Shown here: piece by piece, positions 1 to 12,100 of the stretch
Layout of the letters: the number at the start of each line of letters is the position of its first letter
How positions within the stretch are numbered: the stretch's first letter is position 1
NCBI RefSeq assembly: GCF_014356525.2
Contig: NC_052505.1
Location: 8,186,171-8,250,170 of the forward strand
Source: Nilaparvata lugens
Lineage: Eukaryota > Arthropoda > Insecta > Hemiptera > Delphacidae
DNA: 64,000 nt
Direction of reading: 5' to 3'
Position numbers and translations under genes: made by a program
Notes under the pieces: model-generated
Seen by the model: the letters and a program-made list of their open reading frames with translations, nothing else
What the model was told of the DNA's origin: nothing
Databases searched by the model: none

Positions 1-1285
1 AGCGTCATCGGAAAAAGAGAGAAAAGTACTGTTTGCAGCGGAAAACACGCTTTTTCCACCAAATGCCAATCCCAACAATTAGAAAACCGTGTTACTCATG
101 ACTCCTTGAAGGTACAGACTTGGGAATGGTATCAATCTCTTTGTAATGATGTGTGGAAAGAGATTATTCATGATGACAATCTCAAAAATGTTTGTTATCA
201 TGAAACAAAGAAAGTATATGCAGAAAATATGTAGATTTTCAAGAAATCGTCAATAATATTCTAATAGTGTCGAGGATATCAGATCAATTGGAAGCTCCAA
301 AATAGTCGTTCTACAAATCCGGAAGATTTATGTATTTCCAACAACTTTTACTATGGTGAATATAACTTCAAACTCTTGAAATCAGATTTTTTAGGGACAA
401 AATTTAATTTCTCACCCTGTGTGAGCATACACCAATATTATGAATTATTGAATAAAAATACTAAGAAATTGTCAAAACGTGACACAATATCGTTACCACA
501 ATATCAACTTCTCAGCTACACAAAAATTATTGAGTTAGTTGATTATAAGTTTCTTCTCAATTCCATGATCTTCTGTCGTACTTGTCTTACGAAAACTTTA
601 TCAAAAAGCACAAGCTATTTTTATTCTTGGAAGATTTTGAGGATCGAAACACTGCATAATAAGTGTGGCTGGGCTCAATAATGTGTTCATAGGGATGAAT
701 CAGAATAGAATGCAATAGAATAGAATTTATTGTTTCTCATATTTAGTAATTGAATCAATTACTTCGATTATTCGTGTAAAGTTAAACAAGAAAAAAAACT
801 TTTTATCACCATTCCACTTCGACTTCCATAAAGAATTATCCTATTCAACATACCAATGATAATAATTATTTCATGCTGAAATTACTTTTGTAGACTTGAT
901 CAACAATATTTTGTTTTCATGTTCTTGTTAAGTAACTGTTGCTGGAAAAAACATCCATAATGTTATATTCTATCAATGAATAATCTTGATGAATAACAAT
1001 CTTATAATAATTTTGATGAATAATAATCTTGATCAATACATTCTCAATAATCCTTCATAGATGATAATGGTATAAATACACCATTAATGATAATCAAATC
1101 CAAAAAATAATTCTAAATTCTCCCACGTTTATATCCTATATAATAATTAACATCTTCGAAGTTTTCAATATGCTGCAGATTAGAATTGATGTTTCAAATC
1201 CTAAATGATCCTTAATTTTCCCTCATTTTTATTCTTCTGATAAACATAATTGGATATTGTAAAATGCCGTAGATGAGTGTTCATG
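1..1285. other. AT-rich sequence, no gene recognised
   Basis: The stretch holds a 101-codon open frame at 376-681 (+), but the encoded peptide has no motif I recognise. Around 700-740 there is a short repeated GAATAGAAT pattern next to TTTATTG, which resembles the reversed tail of a LINE, but too little remains to assign it. I see nothing else to annotate. Confidence 0.5.
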
Positions 1286-1289
1286 TTAA

Positions 1290-1454
1290 GGTGCGTACAG
1301 ATATACGCGCCGCGAACATGAGCAATTCACTTTTAATCAGCTGACTATATCTGTATTTTCACAGAAACGGTATAAGATATAGATATAAAAAGCTTGGCAT
1401 CAGCTGATTAAAAGTGAATTGCTCATGTTCGCGGCGCGTAAATCTGTACGCACC
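1290..1454. mobile_element. MITE with about 56-bp terminal inverted repeats
   Basis: The left end reads GGTGCGTACAGATATACGCG and the right end, read on the other strand, is the same except for single-base changes (ATTTACGCG for ATATACGCG). The inverted arms run inward for about 56 bp to the motif AATCAGCTGA, leaving a loop of roughly 50 bp. No coding sequence is present, so this is a non-autonomous DNA element. The flanks are TTAA on the left and TTTA on the right, which could be a decayed TTAA target duplication. The superfamily cannot be fixed from this copy alone. Confidence 0.85.
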
Positions 1455-1458
1455 TTTA

Positions 1459-1914
1459 TGAGACTGCTAAACTACAATATGAGCATGAGTAGCCGTGTAG
1501 AATCATACACGCGTCACTGACGCTATGTCTTCGCTGAGGAATATCAGCTACTGAGGGGTGGGAGATCATTGTTGCGGAAAAGGTCCTGGGATTTTTATCA
1601 CGCCAGGCAAAGGATTCCAGAAATGCTGGAAAAATTTGTAAACCAGATTGTAGTTGATTCGGCGGCATTCAAGTGGAAACGTCTGAATCGAGACCATTCA
1701 TTCGTGCATCTATTATGAAAAACTCTGGTGACTGGAAAAGCTTTTCACACCCCCGCTCCATCAACAAGCCATCACGTGGTGTGAAGGCAGTCATTCAACT
1801 TGTCAAGTGGATGCAGATCCCTTTCCATCACGTTCCCTCTTTCCCTATTCAATAGCATCAGGTTGAGCAGTTTTAATTCCCCTAAAACAAGCCATAACTT
1901 TTAAGACCTCAACA
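1459..1914. other. No gene recognised
   Basis: The sequence has moderate GC content and contains short overlapping open frames on both strands (up to about 70 codons). None has a recognisable domain. I see no repeat structure. Confidence 0.4.
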
Positions 1915-2557
1915 GTTTTTTTTTTTAATTAAAGAGGTCTTATGGTTCACATTATTTCAGTTCAAGTTTTTTTCTTCTGAAACCAGTTAACAAATATCGT
2001 GGTCGTCGTCTTCCTACAAGGATTAGGCAATTTGCCTGTTCCGACTTCAAACTCACCATCACATCCATCTTTTACGGGGTCTGCCCACACTTCTCCTCCC
2101 AACCGAGTTATACAACATGACTGCCCTGGGAATCCTGTCGCTCTCCATCCCTCAATCAATCAATCAATCAATCAATCCCTTCAACATGATCTTTCCAGTT
2201 TTGCCGATCTTTTTTGATCTTCTGCCATATGGATTTTATGTTGAGCTCGCTTCTTATATCGACATTATGAAGCCTATCTTCCCTTATGCACCCTTTTACT
2301 GCTCTTGAAAACCTCATTTCGGCAGCCTGTAACCTACTCTATTCTTCCTTCTTAGGTATCCAAGATTCAGAGCCATATAAGAGCGTTGGAATAGCCATAG
2401 CCTTATAGAATTTTAGTTTTGTCTCTCTCCTGGATTTGTTTCTCAAAGTCCTATTTATTGTTCCACAAATGGATTGGAATCTATTCAATTTTACATTCAT
2501 GTCTTGGTCCATTTCATAGGTTATATCACAACCCAAATACTTGAAGTGTGTTAACAA
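1915..2557 (-). pseudogene. 3' fragment of a LINE reverse transcriptase ORF with poly(A) tail
   Basis: On the minus strand, 2557-2339 encodes a peptide beginning FKYLGCDITYEMDQD and containing PTLLYGSESW. This is the conserved region C-terminal to the RT domain in many insect LINEs. After a frame change the homology continues through AAEMRFSRAVKGCIRED (about 2325-2270), and again through RIPRAVMLYNSVGRR and SVGRPRKRW (about 2150-2070). At least two frameshifts and a short (TCAA)n tract at 2152-2177 interrupt it. The element ends at a run of T on the plus strand (about 1916-1926), read as the poly(A) tail of a minus-strand insertion. The RT catalytic core and endonuclease are missing, so this is a dead, 5'-truncated copy. 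The LINE clade was not assigned. Confidence 0.82.
2152..2177. repeat. (TCAA)n microsatellite
   Basis: About six tandem TCAA units lie inside the decayed LINE fragment and probably expanded after insertion. Confidence 0.9.
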
Positions 2558-2559
2558 AT

Positions 2560-3440
2560 ATTTATCAACATGTCAATGAAATAATTCTACTGAATAAGAT
2601 TTGCAATACATTTGAATCAATGACATAATGTAATCTTCCAAGTACAACTAAAATAATCAATTCCCTACATTTTAATCAGTCGGTCAAAAGTCTCCAGCCT
2701 CTTGTATGGTTCAATCATAATTATTTAAACAACTTTTGGTATAAGCTCAATTATGATTACTTGAATTCATCTTCATTTTTCTTGCCAATGATCTCAAATA
2801 TCATACCAACGATTATCAGCTACATAGATGTAGTGGTCGCAGAGTTCTTCAAGATATTTTTTGCATCAATTTTCGCTGTTTATGAAATTATTTTGATTAG
2901 CACAGTAGGTGATAAATCTTGACATTAGAACGTTTAATGAACAAGCCAATGCAACATTTTCCGATTGAACTTATCATGTTTGTTTCTGATGAGTTGATTA
3001 ATTATGGAAGTATTGTTCAAATAGTCTACTGATTAAAGCTTTCTCTGGAATGCTCTTTTGCGTTTGAACCCGATAATCATAGCTTCAACTCCAGCATATT
3101 GACCAGTATATCTTCTAAAAATGAATGTATTTAGGGCTTCCTTATTCTCATTTTTAAAATAACATCATAGTACCCTTTTTCGAAAAGTTTTTAATATATT
3201 TGAATCTGTGTTTTTAATCTGTTATTCTATTTCAAAAACTTGAAAAAAGGCATGAGAATGACGTTATTTCATGAATAACAAGTTCATTATATTTTGTAAT
3301 TGTATTGATGATGAATAAATGAATAATATTTTACTTCTGAAAACACCTCAATCATACTGGAGACACTCACTCACCAGAACTTTTTTAGTTATTGATCTCA
3401 TAGAACATCCTCGCAATGTTAGGCACCTCTGAGACTAGGA
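2560..3440. other. AT-rich sequence, no gene recognised
   Basis: Only short chance frames are present. I see no repeat structure or recognisable coding sequence. Confidence 0.45.
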
Positions 3441-4290
3441 TTTATATAGAAATGTATGATGAGAGAATGTCTTTTCAGCGTTTCGATCCAGTAATGATGA
3501 GGTGACGGCTGAGAGACATCAGACGAACACGCTAGTGTCTGACTTCCTCTATAGAGTACCGCCCGAGAAAATTACACATCTTAATGAATGTTTCCTGGGA
3601 AATCCTCCCGGCCTTATCAGAGCAAGTTAATTTCTAGAACGCGCACGCGCTTTCTCTCTTCTGACTGCCGCAGGGCTCAGAGCAAAGTGAAGTGCACTGG
3701 GTAAGTCAAGAGTGAGGCTTGCAAAGCTCCGTGGGGTAAGAGAGGGGAGCAGGAAAGGCCAAGACTAGTGGGCGAGAACCGAGACGGCACAAAGCATTGT
3801 GCAGCGCGAATGTGTCCAAGGAAGCTGGCAGACGAGCCCTAGCTGCTGCCGCTTCACAGTTGCGTATTTGGGCATGAAATATACATTCAACAAAACACAA
3901 AGTAAACTGGATTTCGCGTCAACTTTCTTCAACACCGACACATTCTTCATGAATAATAGCGCAGCGCCGGCTCTCGGGTCAGCTCTTTAATTGCCTTCGT
4001 TGCTGCGCTTCACCTAGAATTTATAAAGATATTAACGAAGATTAAGTTTGAGCCCGGCTTGGAACAAAGCGAGACGCCGGCAATGAACTTTATCTAACCG
4101 CTGCGCTTGCCGTCGCTACCTCCACCCCCTTCCACTTACCACCATGCTCACTGGACTGGATCTCCCCAGCCTTCCTTTCTTCATGCATTTTTCGCTCACT
4201 TCTTCTTGAATGCAAGCTTTTTCATACTCTCTCCTGCTAAATCAAGATGCTGGATTAAGCTAGCTCTAGTTCTGCTAACTATGCAAACCT
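3440..4290. other. GC-rich unique-looking block, possible conserved non-coding DNA
   Basis: Base composition shifts sharply from the AT-rich surroundings, with many CpG and GCxGC words between about 3620 and 4150 (for example GCGCACGCGC near 3641). Short open frames occur on both strands (3706-3900 minus, 3799-3990 plus) but none shows a domain. In compact-promoter insects such islands often mark enhancers, promoters or untranslated exons. That reading is inference. Cross-species conservation would decide it. Confidence 0.3.
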
Positions 4291-4299
4291 GACCTCAAA

Positions 4300-5040
4300 T
4301 GAAATTTGTTTGTAACTTTAACGAAAGCCATAACTATGATCCAACATTCACCGTCGTAGTTTATCCTCAAGATTTGTCGACTAAAATATTCCAAGAGATG
4401 AAGCAGAAAAGTCGAGTTGCAATCTCGATATCATAGTTGGCAAGATGAGTTCATCGATGGAAGACAAGTTACATGAATAATATTTTTCGCCTTCTATTCT
4501 CACCGTGATAAAACTAATGTATGAAATATTGATTTGTGGCTTTTTAATTAAATTAAATTTAATAAATTAAGAAATTAATTCTGATAAGACATATTTTGAG
4601 TAACATGATTTAAAACTAAAATGCATAAAGTAGAAGATAGTGGTTTTAATTATTCAACGAATCTAGTTGCACCCACAAAGAAACTAATGCAATCTTTTTA
4701 AAGAAAAATGAATGAATTATATCAGTACTAATGGAATAATATGAAGCGTAGACAAGGTAATAAATGAGTAGAGAAGTTTAGAGGTTGTTGGCTCAAGTTA
4801 TAGATGGGTTATGAACCACCGGAGCCACAACAAATATGTTAGGTACAGCCCCAAGCAAACTCGTTCAACGGAAATACCTGGAACATAAAAAAACGATATG
4901 AATGATGAGATATCACATAATAATGGTACTAATGAGGTATCATATAATTGTATATTTTATCATGACTTTTATTCTGGAGCTGAGCTTTTTTTATACATCA
5001 GAGTAATATAAATATAAAGAAAATAATTGAAAATCTCAGT
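4300..5040. other. AT-rich sequence, no gene recognised
   Basis: No coding or repeat structure is recognised. The last part may include the outer end of the Penelope-like element, whose left boundary is not defined by any visible target duplication. Confidence 0.4.
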
Positions 5041-5060
5041 ACCCTTTTTTAAAAATATTT

Positions 5061-5103
5061 TATCACGACATGTTTCGGTCAATTATGCCATTTTCAAGTG
5101 ATA
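5061..5103 (-). ncRNA. Degenerate hammerhead-ribozyme-like motif in the PLE 3' region
   Basis: On the minus strand, TATCAC (5103-5098) can pair with GTGATA (5066-5061), giving a stem I of six pairs. Between them lie TTGAAAATGG, a weak GGCA/TGACC stem II and CCGAAACATGTC. The GAAA box and the GTC before the cleavage position match the hammerhead core, but the CTGATGA box is replaced by TTGAAAA, so activity is unlikely. Hammerhead motifs are established in the terminal regions of Penelope-like elements. Calling this copy a relic is inference. Confidence 0.4.
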
Positions 5104-5201
5104 TGAATTAAATAAATAAATACTAATGGAAGACTCTTATTTTGATCATATGTTAGTGTATTCATATGTTTTTATGAACTAGGACTGTAAATATTTTGGG
5201 T

Positions 5202-5784
5202 TTAAATTCGCATGATTCTATCAAAAATGGGGTTATTGGTGTCTAATTGGATCAAGTTTATTATTTTATCTCTGTTCAATTTTGCTGCTTTATAAATATG
5301 AAATTCTTCTTTGACATTCAGTTTTTGACTTTTATTACCATAATTAAGTATTTTCATATTGGAATTTATATCTGTAAAATTATGGCCTGAATCTATCAAG
5401 TGTTCAGCAAATGCCGACTTTTGTGTATAATTTTTAGATTTTAGTGCTTGGATATGTTCTCGAAACCTGATATGGAAATTTCTACCCGTTTGCCCGATAT
5501 AGAATTTGTCGCAATCACTACATCTAAGTTCATAGACACCAGATTTTTTTAAACTTATCTTGCTGTACATTTAAATTCGATTTCTTTTTTATCAGTTCGA
5601 ACGCATTATTTGTTGTCCTATAACCTAGAATGAATTTATTTTTTGTAAAGGTTTTTCTTATAGCTTTATTAAATTTTGTATTATATGGAACACAAATATA
5701 TTCTTTATTTCCTACATTTCCTTGATTATTTTGAGTTCTATTCTGTATTAATTTTCCTTTTTGTATTAATTTTCCTTTTTTAAA
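5202..5784 (-). pseudogene. Inverted partial copy: GIY-YIG endonuclease end of Penelope-like ORF
   Basis: The open frame at 5570-5202 encodes GVYELRCSDCDKFYIGQTGR followed by NFHIRFREHIQAL, which is a GIY-YIG nuclease domain with the YIGQTGR segment and conserved arginine. This copy carries the true C-terminus of the protein (ending in PIFDRIMRI and a stop), which the plus-strand copy lacks. Upstream, the same coding region continues to 5784 in another frame because the A tract at about 5544-5550 has seven bases where the plus copy has six. It is therefore a frameshifted fragment without an RT domain. Its role, if any, is as the inverted end of the retroelement. Confidence 0.85.
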
Positions 5785-5789
5785 AAACT

Positions 5790-7878
5790 ATGAAAACTGC
5801 ACAACAAATTTGGATTAAAGAGGAGATAAATTATTTATATTCAAAATTGAAAAGATTAAACAAAAAGAATCAGATAATAAAAGAGCAAATAGAGAATCAT
5901 TTTCATGCCGAATCAATAGATGAATTCAAAATAAATATTGAAATGTGGATTAAGCCTATCATTGAAAAGAAAAAACTCACACAAACAAAGAAAATTAATT
6001 TGTTGATCCAAAAACAAAAGAAAAATACTGATAATAACTACTACAATGAAATTGAAGAATATAAATCATATGATAAAGTGAAGAACCTTACAAATATAGG
6101 CTTCACTGAAAAAGAGAATAATTTATTATCAAAAGCATTAAAATATAATATAAATTTAGATAACAAAGTGTATGTCATGAAAGAACAACTGATGGAAGTG
6201 GAAACGTCTATAAGAAAGAAAGAAAGAGAGGATCAAAATGTATTAAGAACAAATTTCATAAATGCAATTGAAAAAGGAAATAATATGAGTAAAAATAAAA
6301 TTTTTGAAAGATCCAAAGAAGATATGGAACTGGTGGAATCCATTTCAAACAAATTGAAGAATGAGGATGCCATTATCACAAAAGCAGACAAAGGAATTAC
6401 CACAGTTATCATAAAACAAACAGATTATAATGATAAAGTAGAGAATTCATTAGAGATAACAAATTTGAAAATTTAACAAAAGATCCAACTCTTGAATATA
6501 GTAAAAATATAAATAATATCATATCTAAATGTAAATCAATCTCCAGAGCAGAACAATTCAAAATGAAAATGATAAATCCTTTATCTCCAATGTTTAGAGG
6601 CCAACCAAAAGTACATAAGGTTGGAATACCAATAAGGCCAGTAGTAAATTACCGTAATGCTCCTGCATATAAAGTTTGCAAATATTTGAATAAAATTCTT
6701 CCTCAAAAGACAATAATGACAGAAAACCATAGTATAAAAAACACATATCAGTTAGTTCAAAAAATTAAAGATATAAAAATTCCAAATTATGCTATTTTCC
6801 TAGCATTTGATGTAACCAACATGTACACTAGTATTCCAACAGATGAAACAATTAGTATTCTGAAACAAAATTTGATAGATAATAACATAAATAATGATGA
6901 AATAGAAGATCTAATAGCATTGACAACAGTATGTGTAGATCAAAATTATTTCAAATTCAATGAGAAAAATTACAAACAAAAGGAAGGTTTGGCGATGGGA
7001 TCTCCTTTATCAGGTTATTTGTCTAACATATACATGAACAATTTAGAAAAATCTAAAATAATGAATGATAATAATCCTCTAAGGAAAAATATTATTTATT
7101 GGCACAGATATGTTGATGATATAATATGTCTGTATAATAATGAAGATAAAACACATGAAGATTTTGAATTATATTTAAATTCAATATCACCTTCTATAAA
7201 ATTACGATGGAAGCTCAAGAACATGAAATAAATTTTCTTGATTTAACAATTAGTATGAAAGATAACAAACATGATTTTAGCATTTATAGAAAACCCACAC
7301 ATACAGATTGTATTATTCCTAGAGATTCAAATCATCCTTGGCAACAAAAAATTTCAACTTTCAATGCAATGATATATAGGCTAATAAATATTCCCATGTC
7401 AAAATATAATTATAGAAAAGAGAAGAAAATAATAAAATATATAGCAATAACAAATGGATATAATACCAAAACTATTGATAGAATGATTCACAAACAAAAA
7501 GGAAAATTAATACAGAATAGAACTCAAAATAATCAAGGAAATGTAGGAAATAAAGAATATATTTGTGTTCCATATAATACAAAATTTAATAAAGCTATAA
7601 GAAAAACCTTTACAAAAAATAAATTCATTCTAGGTTATAGGACAACAAATAATGCGTTCGAACTGATAAAAAAGAAATCGAATTTAAATGTACAGCAAGA
7701 TAAGTTTAAAAAATCTGGTGTCTATGAACTTAGATGTAGTGATTGCGACAAATTCTATATCGGGCAAACGGGTAGAAATTTCCATATCAGGTTTCGAGAA
7801 CATATCCAAGCACTAAAATCTAAAAATATACACAAAAGTCGGCATTTGCTGAACACGACATTCATTTTGAGAGAATAA
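5790..7878 (+). pseudogene. Penelope-like reverse transcriptase / GIY-YIG polyprotein, frameshifted
   Basis: The coding region is spread over three frames. 5790-6476 holds a lysine-rich, coiled-coil-like N-terminal part ending with ITKADKGITTVIIKQTDY, typical upstream of PLE RT. 6563-7231 holds the RT core: motif A around LAFDVTNMYTSIP, motif B EGLAMGSPLSG and the catalytic box RYVDDI. 7207-7878 holds the thumb region (INFLDLTISMKDNK), then the GIY-YIG domain (GVYELRCSDCDKFYIGQTGR). Frameshifts lie near 6452, near 7200 and near 7834. In the last one a single T is missing, compared with the inverted copy, at AAATATACAC. RT catalytic aspartates are intact, so decay seems moderate. The protein would reverse transcribe its own RNA at a nicked chromosomal end in the nucleus. 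As it stands the gene is not functional. Confidence 0.9.
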
Positions 7879-7879
7879 G

Positions 7880-8560
7880 ATATTTTTTTATATAAATCTC
7901 CAATAATAAATAATACGCGTAATATACGTTTATTATTTGTAATTTAATCGTTTGGTTTCTGACTGAAAATTGTTCCTCGGCGAAAAAAGAAATCATATTG
8001 AATATCCCTCATTCATTCCTGTTAACTAGGATGATTAATATTCATTAAGTATATAACACTAAAAGTAAAAGATTCTATTAACGGTATGCATTCGAGTATA
8101 TCGTGTGATGAATGAAGATGGAAAGTCTAAATCATCCTAGAAATTGGAGAAAAACGTTTCTCAAAAGTTCCAGTAAGGTCTGCCTGGAAACTATATTTCA
8201 GTCATAAATAAGTCGCCCTTCAAGTTTTTCGACGATAACAAGCTTTAATCGATGGGGTTGAGTCCTCTTATATTATTCATGAAGTTTGTTCAGTAATAAT
8301 AGATTCTAGGCAAGATTCCAAGACACAAAAAAGTAGAACGATCCCTGGCGGTTGAACGGGAAAGGAACCTAATGGTCTCCAGGGAAACTTGAGACTTGAA
8401 ACCTTCCCGACTTCTTTACCTTATCCAAGTCCGCTACTTCTCGACTGTTAGTCGTCTTTTATTGCATGCGCCGCTGTTTACTAGGAAAAATTGGATCTAA
8501 ATTAGAAATATTATTTCACAAAGAGAGAAAACTTATGCTTGATAATATGCTCCGATCAAA
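7880..8560. other. No gene recognised
   Basis: AT-rich sequence between the PLE and the fold-back element. I see no coding or repeat structure. Confidence 0.4.
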
Positions 8561-8564
8561 CTCT

Positions 8565-9195
8565 CAAAAGTTGCTATTGTGGTAATTATTCATATTAAAA
8601 GAAAAATACTGAGAACTTGTCAAAAACCACAGATTTATTGATACTTAGAAAGACCGGCTTCGGTTATTACACCATTTTCAATATCTGATAAATCTCTGAT
8701 AAACTGTCAATCATGTGTGTCAGTCTCTGTCAATCTCTGATAAACTCTATCGGAGATAAATCTATGATAAACTATCAATCATGTGTGTCAATCTCTGATA
8801 AACTCAATCAGAGATAAATCTCTGATAAACTGTCAATCATGTGTGTCAATCTCTGATTAACTCAATCAGAGATAAATCTCTGATAAACTGTCAATCATGT
8901 GTGTCAATCTCTGTCAATCTCTGATAAACTGTCAATCATGTGTGTCAATCTCTGTCAATCTCTGATAAACTCTATCGGAGATAAATCTATGATAAACTAT
9001 CAATCATGTGTGTCAATCTCTGATAAACTCAATCAGAGATAAATCTCTGATAAACTGTCAATCATGTGTGTCAATTTCTGTCGATCTCTGATAAACTCTA
9101 TCAGAGATTGACAATGGTGTAATAACCAAAACCGCTCTTTCTAAGTATCAATAAATCTGTGATTTTTTTACAATTTCTTAGTCTTTCTCATTCAA
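8565..9195. mobile_element. Fold-back element with tandem-repeat loop (long copy)
   Basis: Two inverted arms of about 88 bp (about 8591-8678 and 9109-9197) share ACAGATTTATTGATACTTAG, a following AGACCGG-type box, TTATTACACCATT and TTGTCAAAAA-type termini. The space between them is filled by a tandem array. The same arms with almost no loop occur at 37128-37330 and 40824-41026, which defines the family. No transposase is present. A possible left limit near 8565 comes from alignment with the 37-kb copy; no clear target duplication is visible here. Confidence 0.8.
8680..9110. repeat. Higher-order tandem array in the fold-back loop
   Basis: The word CAATCATGTGTGTCA recurs seven times (about 8708 to 9059) with TCTCTGATAAACT and ATCAGAGATAAATC words between. 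A compound block of about 225 bp occurs twice in succession (from about 8708 and from about 8930), distinguished by the variants CTATCGGAGATAAATCTATG and CTCAATCAGAGATAAATCTC. The array is therefore a higher-order repeat. Most units can also pair with themselves (ATCAGAGAT/ATCTCTGAT), so the whole loop is rich in hairpins. Confidence 0.85.
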
Positions 9196-9199
9196 TAAT

Positions 9200-12100
9200 A
9201 TTATTTATTTCCAATATTATAGGCTGTTAACGCTTGATTATACTTTATTATTGATTCAGGAGTAATCGAAGAATACTCGTGATCTGAGTATCCTCTAAAA
9301 CATTTGCATTACTTTTATGAGGGTTGTAAGATTTCTAGTGGTTTGTTATTTTCTAGTAAGGGAATATTTTCAGAATGTTCCTCTCAGTTGAATTACGATT
9401 TGGAGGAATGAGTGATAGACAAGTCTGGAGGAGATACGATGGAATGAATAATTGACAAATCTGAATAAATCAAAAGTGAGACAAATCCCCTTCATGGAAG
9501 TTGTGAAGGATTAAGATGGCATGACTGCAAAAAGAATGCTCAAAATTGTCCTACAAGCAAAATTCCAGACCTAGCAGGAGCATATCCTTGAGCTGGCTAT
9601 TATGCAAACGATTTTTCCTACTATGTCAGCACTTGAGAAAAACACATGAAGAAGGCATCATTTGATGGCTTTTGCTGGAGATGAAATATGACAAGGGTAA
9701 TATGAGCTCATCAAAAAACAATTTTCATCATGTAGGATTAAGCTTTTTATAAACTGTCAAAACATTCATCAACTTCATGTTTTGAAAGATTTCATGAAGG
9801 TACCGTTCTTCATACTACTTTTTTCGACATCATTCAAGTTTCCTACCACTCTGACCTATTCCTTTGGAGTAAAATAGCTTCAATCCCCATTGGATACGTT
9901 TTTGAATATTCTATCATAAGTCTATCCTATCATCCAAGATGAATGGAATGAGGATTTTGGGATTATTATACAAAGCTATGAAATGAAGCGTAAGCAAAGA
10001 ATGATTGATAAATGTTTACACAAAGAACTTCAATAAAAAACTAATTTTTTGTTGCAGAATATCAAATTTGAAAAGTGTTTGGAGATTGATATGTAATTAC
10101 TTGAATGACACATGAATAATTTTCATTCACAGCCCTTCATGGAAGCCTACTATATGTTCGAACTTTCTGAGTTGAATTCCAAGTATCGACACACAATATT
10201 CTAAAACCTTGAGTTTTGGGCCAGTTTTATTTTAGTTGAATGAGTATTTATGAAGAATGTCAATATTATGTTTATCCATCATGAATATTTTGCTCGGCAT
10301 ATTTTGTCATTCGAGGTTTCTCTCAAAACTCAGTTTTAGCTGAATGACCTGTATGGTGTACAGTCTGAACTTTATCTTGAAACGACATTACAGAAGTTTA
10401 CCTGAACTTGGTGCTTGAGAACGCAATAAGAAAGTTTTCACAGTTCCAGGAGATCAGAGAAGTATCAACATAAATTAAATTTATTGCTGTTTGAACCATT
10501 CATGGAAATGTAAACGATTCCTACATTTTCACCCTCAAATAAAATGTTTATTCTAGTAAAAGACAAAAATCGTCTCGACCCATGAGAGTTTCATTTTCAT
10601 TCAATTCCATCATAAAAAAACATCTGAGAAACTTGTTGATTCCGCGAAATATTTTATCGGGTAATGATAGAATCCTTTCTTGGATTAATAACAACTCTCA
10701 GGAAAGTTAAGTAGAGTAATTATATCAATGTTTATAAACGTACAAGAAATCCGATGCTAATCACATAAGTCATAAGTATTTTTGATAGAAAAATATATTG
10801 AACAAAATTTGGATCTTTGACTATGGACGACTAAATAAACCTAGTTGAAAGTTACTACCTGCTTCTCCTCTGGAAATACTATAATATACATAAAGTTATT
10901 TTTGTGAAGAAAAGTTCACTCTTTCGATGTCATATTTCGCGTTATTCAATAAAAATATCCGCTCATTTTATAGCTCAATTTCCTTCACATCCTCTATTAT
11001 CTTCCACTTTGAGTCCCAGGAGACTGTAAATTTGAGAGTTCAGTGAACATTTCAACAACATCCTATCGACCTTTCAACACTCAATAACAGTATTGTATAG
11101 AAAAAATTATATACTCCTCCTAGAATTCTCAAATGAAATTTTGTTGAATGGACAGAAAAATCAATAACATAATATAACATTGATATTATTTATTGAGGTT
11201 TGGTAATTTCTTATCACAACGATATTTTGGGCACGATTTAGGAAAGAACAGTTTGTGAAGTTGAGCGTCCAGAATCGTGATATATTCGGCAGTCACCCTC
11301 TTCAATAAAGTTGTCTATTAAGAAGCATGAACGATATTGACGTTTCCAAGCTCTTATTAGCCTTGGGGCTATTGTGTGCACCTGCCATACATTGTACTGT
11401 GTGTATATGGACGCCTCGACGTTACTGGTTATGCAGCCAGCAACACAAGACCCTTCTTCTTCCAGACCAATAACAGGCATCTGTGAATTCTTTTCTTTGT
11501 ACCGGTTGGAAATGTTGCCTGTAGTGATCATAACATCGTTGCTTATAAGTATTTTGTCAAATTTATTTCACACAGAAATTTAAAAATCACAATAGAAGAC
11601 AATATTGAATGAAATCCAATATGATTCCTGATCAAAAAATTTAAAATTATTATTAATTCATTAGCATTTGAATAATTCATTGAAATAACTCAGTTATTTC
11701 CATCGTTTGGTCAAAAAATTGATGAATGAATTGAAAAGAAATTCAACATTTGATCTCATTTTGAAACAGAAATTGATTACTATCTAATCCGCTGAATCCA
11801 TCAATCAACATTAATAATTTATTAAAATGCTACATCCAATATGGTTATGTTTAGTGGACAAAAACTGGTCATGATGACGATATCACCCTCTAACCAATCA
11901 TATTATGCGTTTCATTTTAATCGAATGGAAAGGGAAATCGAATGTTAAAAGGAGTTGAAAACATGAGTAACTGACAATGAAAAAAATATTTATCATGAGT
12001 ACAATCCAATTTGATAGAATCTGTGATAAGCTCCTCTTTTCATGCTAATTGGAGACCCTTTTTCTCAAGATAGTGGTTTTCAAGAAATGATTTTCAAATA

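Larger units (their letters stand above)
5041..7860 (+). mobile_element. Penelope-like retroelement with inverted 3'-tail copy at its head
   Basis: The unit has two parts. First, 5041-5784 is an inverted (minus-strand) copy of the element's 3' end, including the GIY-YIG endonuclease end and 3' untranslated sequence. Second, about 5785-7857 is a plus-strand copy carrying the N-terminal region, RT and most of the GIY-YIG domain. The two parts share roughly 380 bp in inverted orientation (about 5403-5784 against 7490-7857). A 3'-tail in opposite orientation upstream of the main body is a known Penelope-like arrangement. The plus copy stops abruptly after 7857, inside the endonuclease coding region, so its own 3' end is absent. 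Element boundaries and target duplication are not visible. Confidence 0.88.

Noticed and set aside
376..681. 101-codon frame near the window start as an exon
   Set aside because: Asn/Lys/Ser-rich composition as expected from AT-rich DNA, and no domain. Without flanking data it cannot be supported.
8680..9110. CRISPR array
   Set aside because: The repeats are not separated by unique spacers of constant length; the whole array is repetitive and sits in the loop of a fold-back element in eukaryotic DNA.
11238..11531. 97-codon minus-strand frame as a gene
   Set aside because: No recognised domain and no supporting signals; overlaps a plus-strand chance frame.
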